Assembly (NCBI GenBank): GCA_036005805.1
Contig: DASYQE010000142.1
Span: 1-15,110 of the forward strand
Source of the DNA: DASRAU01 sp036005805
GTDB lineage: Bacteria; Acidobacteriota; Polarisedimenticolia; Gp22-AA2
DNA: 15,110 nucleotides
Reading direction: 5' to 3'
The number at the start of each line of letters is the position of its first letter. The first letter of the stretch is position 1. Position numbers and translations under genes: made by a program. The notes beneath the pieces were generated by a model. That model did no database searches, had not been told where the DNA came from, and saw only the letters and a program-made list of their open reading frames with translations. This document shows positions 1 through 6,500 of this stretch, in pieces.

Positions 1-126
1 GGCGCGACCACCATCGAGGCCGCCAACGCCGCCAGCCGCCGCATCGTCGCGGCCCGCCGCAAGGCGGGGGTCACCGCACATCCCTTCTTCTGGGGCGCCT
101 TCGTCGCAGCCGGCGACTGGCGCTGA
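1..126 (+). CDS. C-terminal fragment of a probable CHAT-domain protein (5' end outside window)
   Basis: Frame 1 is open from the first base and ends at TGA 124-126, giving 41 residues that finish HPFFWGAFVAAGDWR. A terminal His-Pro-aromatic-aromatic-Trp-(G/A)-x-Phe-Val-x-x-Gly-Asp string is typical of the last strand of CHAT domains, which are caspase-like cysteine peptidases often fused to TPR repeats. The preceding stretch is Ala/Arg-rich and looks helical (TIEAANAASRRIVAARRKAG). The catalytic His and Cys would lie upstream and cannot be checked, so activity is unknown. The gene converges on the permease gene, with 113 bases between the two stops and no clear terminator hairpin. The family call rests only on this short tail; another protein with a similar end is possible. 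Confidence 0.6.
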   Translation, partial: GATTIEAANAASRRIVAARRKAGVTAHPFFWGAFVAAGDWR

Positions 127-239
127 GATTTCCAGGGCGCCGGATGCGCCTGCAGGGCGAACACGGTCTCCGTCGGGCTCGAAAGTGGCCGTGCGCTGGC
201 CGACCTGGTCGCCGTCATGCGTCAGGCAGGCGAACGCCG

Positions 240-2972
240 CTATTCGGAGCGCAGCGCGATCAGCGGATCGACGCGCGTGGCGCGTCGCGCGGGCAGATAG
301 CTGGCCCCCAGAGCGACGAGGAGCAGCAACGCGGTCACCCCCGCCAGGGTGACGGGATCCGAGGGGCTGGTGTTGAACAGCAGCGCCTGCACCACGCGCC
401 CCAGCGCCAGCGCGCCGCCCAGTCCGATCGCCAGACCCAGGCACGTCAGCCGCAGCCCGCGTCGCAGGACCATGCGCAGCACATCGGCCGGACGGGCGCC
501 GAGTGCCAGCCGCACGCCCAGCTCGTGCGTGCGCTGCGTGACGGAGTACGACATGACGCCGTAGATGCCCACCGCGGCGAGGAGCAGCGCCAGCATCGCG
601 TAGCCGCCCATCAGCTGCACGAGGAACCGCGGCAGGCCGATGGCGCGGGTGAGCAGCGACTCCTGCGTCCGGATCTTCCAGACGGGCTGCTCCGGATCGA
701 CGGACCAGACCGCCGCCCGGATGGCGTTCGACATCTCCATGGGGTCGCCTTCCGTGCGCGCCGCAATCGTGTTGAAGATGTGCGGATTCTGCGCCTGGGC
801 CCCGTAGACGTAGGAGTTGTCCGCGTCGTCCTGCGCGTACTGCTTGGTATCCCCCACCACGCCGATGATCTCCGCCTCGATGGGCGCGCGGTTGTCGGGA
901 ATGCGTATCTTCTGCCCCACGGGATCCTGCCCGGGCCAGAAGCGATCGGCCATGGTGCGGTTGATGACCACGACGGACGGCGTACTGGCCTGGTCCTGCT
1001 CTCCGAAGTTGCGCCCGCGAAGCAGCGGGATGCCCATCGTGCCGAAGTAATTCGGATCCACCGCATTGATGCCGGCGCGGAGCGGCTTCTCGCCCGGAGG
1101 CCGGCCGAGGATCTCGAAACTCATGGTGCCGCCGTTCCCGCTGAAGGGGAGCGCGCGAACCAGGGAAGCGGATCGCACCCCCGGAACGCGCCGCACCTCT
1201 TCGATGATGCGGCGATGCGTCTCCCACTGCTGGGCGCCCTCCGGATACTTGTTGGCGGGCAGGCGGTATTCCATGCTGAGCAGGCTTTCCGGCTTGAAGC
1301 CCACGTCCACCCGAAGCAGGTGCTGGAAGCTGCGCAGCATCAACCCGGAGCCCACCAAAAGGACGAGCGTCAGAGTCATCTGCGCCACCACCAGCGCGGC
1401 ATGCAGCCGCGTGCGTGCCGCGCCCTCGTGGCCCGTGCGCCCGCCCTCCTTCAGCGCCGTCGTCACGTTGGGCGAAGAGAAGCGCAACGCCGGGATGAGC
1501 CCGAACAGCACGCCGGTCAGCGCCGTCAGCCCGAGCGCAAAGGCGAACACCGTGACATCGAGGCGGGGGACGATCCCGCCCGGCAGATCGTCCGGCGCGG
1601 CCGACAACAGCAGCTGCAACCCCCACCCGCCGAGCAGCAGCCCGCCGGCGCAGCCCGCCAGCCACAGCAGCCCCGTCTCCGCCAGCATCTGCGACACCAG
1701 CCGGCGGCGTCCCGCGCCGAGCGCGGCCCGCGTGGCCAGCTCGCGACCACGAGCCGCCGCGCGCGCCAGCATCAGGTTGGCCACGTTGGCGCACGCGATC
1801 AACAGGACGAAGCCCACCGCCCCCAGCAGCACCAGCACCGGCTGCTTCACTCCGCGGATGATGTCCCGCTTCATCGGGGTGATCGTCGCGCTGCGTTCTC
1901 CTCCCTCGGGGTACTGCTTCGAGAGCCGCGCCAGGATCCCCTTGAACTCCGTCTCCGCCTGCTCCACGGTGACGCCGCGCTTCATGCGTGCGATGCCGGC
2001 CGCCAGCCCGGCGCGCCGGTCGGTCAGGCCTCCCTCCGCCGCCGCGGTGCGGAAAGCCGGCCAGGTGTGATACGGCATCCACACTTCGATCTCGTCGTAC
2101 GGGAAGCGGAAGCCCGGCGGGAGAATCCCGACCACCGTGAAGGGCTCGTTGTTGAGGATCACACTGCTGCCGAGCAGCTTCGGGTTGCCGCCGAAAACGC
2201 CCTGCCATGTCTCGTGCTGCACCACGCAGACCTGCTCCGCCCCCTCCAGGTCATCCTTCCCTGGAACGAAGCCGCGGCCGACGATCGGCTCCACTCCCAC
2301 CACTTTGAAGAAATCGTCGGACACGAAGCCGCCCCGCACCCTCCGCGGCTCTTCGCGTCCGGTCAGGTTGACGCTCTGCCCGACGAACGCGCTGTAGCCG
2401 CTGAGCAGCGCGGCGTCGTGCTTCAAATCCTGGAAGTCGGGGAAGGAAAAAAACTGTCGCTCGCCTTCGCGGTTCCGCCCCATCGGGCTCACCAGCCGGT
2501 CGGAGTCCGGCAGCGGCAGCGGCTGCAGCACGACCGCGTTCACCACGCTGAAAATCGCCGTGTTGGCGCCGATGCCGAGCGCCAGCGTCAGCACCGCCAC
2601 GAACGTGAACACCGGCGCCTTCAGCAGCAGGCGCGCGCCGTAACGCACGTCGGTCCACAAGACCTGCATCATCCCGTCTCCTTTGCTTCCCCCGGGCACA
2701 GACTGCCGTTTGCCTTGTCGGGACGGGTGCGCCGCGCGGCGCACGCGCTCCCACCCGTAGCGGACTGCGATGCCGAGCGCCTGGACCCACAGCCACGTCG
2801 TCCCCCGATCCAGCGCGCGCCGCTCCTCTTCGAGGTCGCCCAGGACGCTGTCGCGCAACCGTGCCGGAACAGCCCAGGACAACAGCCGCCGGGCCAGCAA
2901 CGCCATGGCCGGCGTGGTGCCGCTGTCGGTTGGCGGCATCGTGCCGTCGTCGGTCGGCGCGCGGCGCCTCAT
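240..2972 (-). CDS. ADOP-type MacB/FtsX ABC transporter permease with N-terminal prefix domain
   Basis: This is a 910-residue inner-membrane permease. Residues 1-95 form a soluble prefix typical of PadR-linked ADOPs (RLRDSVLGDLEEERRALD). The core then begins MMQVLWTDVRYGARLLLKAP, with a first TM segment and the hallmark LGIGANTAIFSVVNAVVL near 130-150. A MacB-like periplasmic domain follows. The first FtsX block starts near 375 (LLIACANVANLMLARAAARG), a second periplasmic domain spans about 530-770, and the last FtsX block lies near 786-905 (GVRLALGARPADVLRMVLRR), ending ARRATRVDPLIALRSE. The duplicated layout is the family's defining feature. ADOPs usually lack an adjacent ATPase, and none is seen here; substrate is unknown, with export of lipids, peptides or antibiotics only a guess by analogy with MacB. 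The start at 2972 is chosen because its ATG overlaps the padR TGA (ATGA), implying translational coupling. An upstream in-frame ATG at 3026 lies inside padR. An internal ATGATG at 2672 with its own Shine-Dalgarno is discussed in the findings. Confidence 0.93.
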   Translation of the reverse strand: MRRRAPTDDGTMPPTDSGTTPAMALLARRLLSWAVPARLRDSVLGDLEEERRALDRGTTWLWVQALGIAVRYGWERVRRAAHPSRQGKRQSVPGGSKGDGMMQVLWTDVRYGARLLLKAPVFTFVAVLTLALGIGANTAIFSVVNAVVLQPLPLPDSDRLVSPMGRNREGERQFFSFPDFQDLKHDAALLSGYSAFVGQSVNLTGREEPRRVRGGFVSDDFFKVVGVEPIVGRGFVPGKDDLEGAEQVCVVQHETWQGVFGGNPKLLGSSVILNNEPFTVVGILPPGFRFPYDEIEVWMPYHTWPAFRTAAAEGGLTDRRAGLAAGIARMKRGVTVEQAETEFKGILARLSKQYPEGGERSATITPMKRDIIRGVKQPVLVLLGAVGFVLLIACANVANLMLARAAARGRELATRAALGAGRRRLVSQMLAETGLLWLAGCAGGLLLGGWGLQLLLSAAPDDLPGGIVPRLDVTVFAFALGLTALTGVLFGLIPALRFSSPNVTTALKEGGRTGHEGAARTRLHAALVVAQMTLTLVLLVGSGLMLRSFQHLLRVDVGFKPESLLSMEYRLPANKYPEGAQQWETHRRIIEEVRRVPGVRSASLVRALPFSGNGGTMSFEILGRPPGEKPLRAGINAVDPNYFGTMGIPLLRGRNFGEQDQASTPSVVVINRTMADRFWPGQDPVGQKIRIPDNRAPIEAEIIGVVGDTKQYAQDDADNSYVYGAQAQNPHIFNTIAARTEGDPMEMSNAIRAAVWSVDPEQPVWKIRTQESLLTRAIGLPRFLVQLMGGYAMLALLLAAVGIYGVMSYSVTQRTHELGVRLALGARPADVLRMVLRRGLRLTCLGLAIGLGGALALGRVVQALLFNTSPSDPVTLAGVTALLLLVALGASYLPARRATRVDPLIALRSE

Positions 2973-3301
2973 GTCTCGCGAACCTTCGGTTCCATCCCTT
3001 CCCACATCCGACGCAGCGCGGTCCACGATTGCTCGAGCGCGCGCACCCCGGCGGGCTTCACCTTGTAGTAACGACGGGGACGCCCGCCGCGTTCGGCAGC
3101 CGCGTCGCCAAGCCAGGATTCGAGGTAGCCCTTTTCCTCGAGGCGGTCCAGCGTGATGTAGATGGCGCCCCGCGCCGGTGACCGGTGCGTGCGCACTGCG
3201 ATCTCGCGGCGGATGGGGACCGCGTAGGCCGCATCACCCAGGCGGAGCACCGCCAGCAGCACCATCTGTTCGAAATCACCGGGGGGTCCGAGTCGCGTCA
3301 T
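2969..3301 (-). CDS. PadR-family transcriptional regulator
   Basis: A 110-residue winged-helix repressor of the small PadR class. The N-terminal helix reads DFEQMVLLAVLRLGDAAYAV. It is followed by the recognition region THRSPARGAIYITLDRLEEK and the beta-wing GYLESWLGDAAAERGGRPRR, then YYKVKPAGVRALEQSW, which begins the C-terminal dimerisation helix. Length and motif order match the family. The first gene of the operon, it overlaps the permease gene by four bases, the standard padR-ADOP arrangement, so it probably controls permease expression in response to an unknown ligand or stress. I chose ATG at 3301 over a TTG two codons upstream, because the TTG sits against the operator palindrome. There is no Shine-Dalgarno: the predicted transcription start is only a few bases upstream, so the mRNA may be leaderless or nearly so. 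Confidence 0.95.
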   Translation of the reverse strand: MTRLGPPGDFEQMVLLAVLRLGDAAYAVPIRREIAVRTHRSPARGAIYITLDRLEEKGYLESWLGDAAAERGGRPRRYYKVKPAGVRALEQSWTALRRMWEGMEPKVRET

Positions 3302-3307
3302 GTGCAA

Positions 3308-3344
3308 TGCCTACAATGTAGGCAAATAGGCGGCGCCGCGTCAA
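3308..3344 (-). promoter_or_regulatory. padR promoter with embedded palindromic operator
   Basis: Read on the minus strand, TTGACG (3339-3344) is followed by an 18-base spacer and TACATT (3315-3320), a sigma-70-like -35/-10 pair. The -10 lies inside a perfect 17-bp palindrome, TGCCTACAATGTAGGCA on the plus strand (3308-3324), with 8-base arms and one central base. TACA/TGTA cores are typical of PadR-family operators, so autorepression by occlusion of the -10 is the natural reading. The ATG at 3301 is 13 bases downstream of the -10, leaving about 6 nt of leader. The palindrome is seen directly; its role is inferred. Confidence 0.8.
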
Positions 3345-3428
3345 GGGTCTCCATCGCCGTGAGCAAGGACGACCGGAGCTGGCAGCGCGCGCGCTACGAA
3401 CGCGACGACGCTAAGCGCTCTCGTCCGT

Positions 3429-3457
3429 GCCGGCATTCCATTCGCCAACGCCGGCAT
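3429..3457 (+). repeat. Short direct repeat GCCGGCAT, 21-bp period, in the divergent intergenic region
   Basis: GCCGGCAT occurs at 3429-3436 and 3450-3457, exactly 21 bp apart, about two helical turns. It lies 136-164 bases upstream of the CotH gene start, in the 291-base gap between padR and that gene. A weak -10-like TATCAT (3508-3513) lies downstream with no good -35. Eight GC-rich bases can repeat by chance in this genome, so regulatory meaning is only a possibility. Confidence 0.25.
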
Positions 3458-3592
3458 CGCTTGCGCCGACGGCCCACATTTCCGGCCGTTCGCGGGACCA
3501 ATCGGCGTATCATCCGCCCAGAAACCGCATTCGCCGCCGAAAGAAACCAGAGGTCGAAGGGGCCGGGCCGTCTGCCCGCAGTGGGGATTTTC

Positions 3593-6500
3593 ATGTCGAT
3601 GAAGAATGTCCTCTCCGCCGTCGGGGTGATGGTGGCGGTCGTGCTCTTCGCTCCGGTGGGCGCGGCCGCCGCGTGCGACCCGGCGCAGGACCTGGTCATC
3701 AGCGAGTTCATGGCCGCCAACGACCACACCCTGGTCGACGAGGACGGCGAGTTCTCGGACTGGATCGAGGTCTACAACCCGTGCCAGCCGGTGGTGCACC
3801 TGGCGGGGTGGAGCCTCACCGACGACCCGGATGATCTCGGCAAGTGGCACTTCCCGTCGGTCGATCTCGGCCGCGGCGAGTCGGTCATCGTCTTCGCCTC
3901 GGGGAAGAGCCGCGCCGTGGCGGGTCAGCCGCTGCACGCCAACTTCAAGCTCGAGGCGGCCGGCGAGTACCTGGCGCTGGTACGGCCGGGCGGGACGGTC
4001 ATCGCGCAGGAGTTCGCGCCGCAGTTCCCTCCTCAAGTGACCGACATGTCTTACGGCTTCGAGCAGTCCTCGACCGCGCTGCTGTCGAAGGGTGCGACCG
4101 CCGCGTGGCACGTGCCGGCGGCCGGCGACGGCTCGCTCGGGTCGGGCTGGACCGCGCCGGCCTATGACGACGCCGCGTGGCCGGCGGGGCCGACGGGCCT
4201 GGGCTTCGTCGGCGCCGGGTCGACCGGGTTCGACGTCACGGTGTACCGGGCGAATATCCAGGTGCCCGACCTGGCCACGGCCGAGGCGGTCATCGACGAC
4301 CCGGCGACGCACGCGAGCATGGCGCACGAGACTGCGGGCGTCATCAACTACCTCAACACCGGCGGCTCGGCGCACTACGGCAGCGACCGCACTTTCCCGG
4401 GGATGTCGATCGGCACCGACATCAACGACTTCGTCGTGCTGATCACGGGAGACGTCATCATCCCGGCGGCGGGGCCGTGGACCTTCGGCGTGAACAGCGA
4501 CGACGGGTTCGGTCTCGAGCTGAGCCGCGAGCCGCAGCTGTTCACCTTCTCGTTTCCGCAGCCGCGCGGCCCGGCGGACACCCTGGCGACCTTCGACCTC
4601 CCCGAGGCGGGCCGCTATCACCTGCGCCTGGTGATGTACGAGCGCGGCGGCGGCTCGGAGGTCGAGCTGTTCGCGGCGCAGGGCACCTTGGCCTCCTGGA
4701 CCGCCGGCGCCTTCGACCTCGTTGGCGACACGGCCGCCGGCGGGCTCGCGGTCAACGGGCTGATCTCCGAGATCGGCACCGACGTGGGCGCCGCCATGCG
4801 CGGCGTCAACGCGTCGCTCTGGACGCGCCTCGACTTCAACGTCCCCGATCCCACGGCGGTCGGCCTCCTGATCCTGCGTCTCGAGTATGAAGACGGCGTC
4901 GTCGCCTGGCTCAATGGCCAGCAGGTCGCGGCGCGCAACGCCCCCTCGCCCGCGCTCTGGGACTCGACGGCGCTCTCCGACCGCCCGCTCGCCAGCGCCG
5001 GCGCGTTCGAGCGGATCGACCTGACCGACTTCACCGGGCTGCTGCTGCCGGGGACCAACGTCCTGGCGCTGCAGGGGCTGAACAACGCCGCAGCCGATCC
5101 GGATTTCCTCGTCCTGCCCGACCTGACCTCGGTCGGCGGCGGCAACGACCTCGGGTCGCCGCGCTTCTTCACCACGCCGACCCCGGGCGCGCTCAACTCC
5201 GCTCCCGGCTACCCCGCGGTCTCGGCGACGCCGCAGTTCTCGCACCCGAGCGCCACGTTCACGACTCCGTTCTCGCTGACGCTCAGCTCCGCGGCGCCGG
5301 CAGGTGTCATCCGGTACACGCTCGACGGCAGCATCCCGACCGCCACCACCGGCACGGTCTACACGGCGCCGATCGCCCTCAGCGACTCGACCCGCGTCAC
5401 GGCGCGGGTCTTCGAGCCGGGGCTCGCTCCCAGCCGCATCGTCGGGCGACTCTATGGCCGCCTCGATCCATCGGTCACCTCGTTCTCCTCGAACCTGCCG
5501 ATCGTCGTGGTCCACACCTTCGGCGCCGCCATCGCCGAGGACTGGCTCACGCCGACGCTCACCAGCGTCATCGACACGGGCGCGGGAGGGCGCGCGACCA
5601 TCACGGACGCCGCCGATTTCACCGGGCCGGCCGGCATCCGCATCCGCGGATCGAGCTCGCGCTCCTTCCCCAAGAAGCAGTTCGCGCTCGAGACCTGGGA
5701 CGACGACCACAAGGACAAGGACGTCGCCATCCTCGACCTGCCGCCCGAATCCGACTGGATCCTCTACGCGCCGTACTCGGAGAAGGGGCTGATCCACAAC
5801 GTCATGGCGTACGCCTGGTACAACGCCCTCGGCCGCTACGCGGTCCGCACCCGCTTCTGCGAGCTGTATCTGAAGACGGGCACCGGACCGGTCACCTCCG
5901 CCGACTACGCCGGCATCTACGTCGTGATGGAGAAGATCAAGCTGGGACCGGCGCGCGTGAACATCACCGAGCTGCTGCCGACCGACGAGACCGAGCCGGC
6001 GATCACCGGCGGCTACATCATCAAGAAGGACCGTCTCGACCCGGGGGATTCCGGCTTCTCGACCTCGACCGGCCAGGTGCTGGCGTACGTGGATCCCAAG
6101 GAAGTCGAGATCACCACCGCGCAGGCGGCCTGGCTCAAGGGGTACCTGGACCAGTTCGAATCGGTCCTCTACGGCCCGGGCTACGCCGATCCGGTGAACG
6201 GCTACGCGAAGTACATCGACACCGGCTCGTTCATCGACCACCACATCCTGGTCGAGCTGACCAAGAACATCGACGGCTTCCGCCTGAGCAGCTTCCTGTC
6301 CAAGGACCGGCTCGGCAAGCTCGACATGGGCCCCATCTGGGACTACAACCTGTCGCTCGGCAACGCCAACTATCTCGAGGGCTGGCTGCCGACCGGCTGG
6401 TACCACGACATGCTCGGGGACGGCGACTATCCTTATTACCGGCGCCTGTTCAGCGACCCCGAGTTCGCGCAGCGCTACGCCGACCGCTGGTTCGAGCTGC

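Noticed and set aside
149..156. CCTGCAGG palindrome between the CHAT and permease stops
   Set aside because: An eight-base palindrome without a stem-loop or U-tract; not a convincing terminator.
144..3068. 974-residue plus-strand ORF covering the permease gene
   Set aside because: Arg/Gln/His/Pro-rich with no recognisable domain. It is the mirror frame of the ADOP gene, kept open by GC-rich third positions.
3469..3489. Inverted repeat ACGGCC-N9-GGCCGT in the padR/CotH intergenic region
   Set aside because: Six-base GC arms are common by chance in this sequence, and no promoter element is clearly associated.
3185..3592. 136-codon upstream extension of the CotH protein
   Set aside because: It runs antisense through padR and its promoter, is Arg/Gln-rich, and would bury the signal peptide inside the protein.
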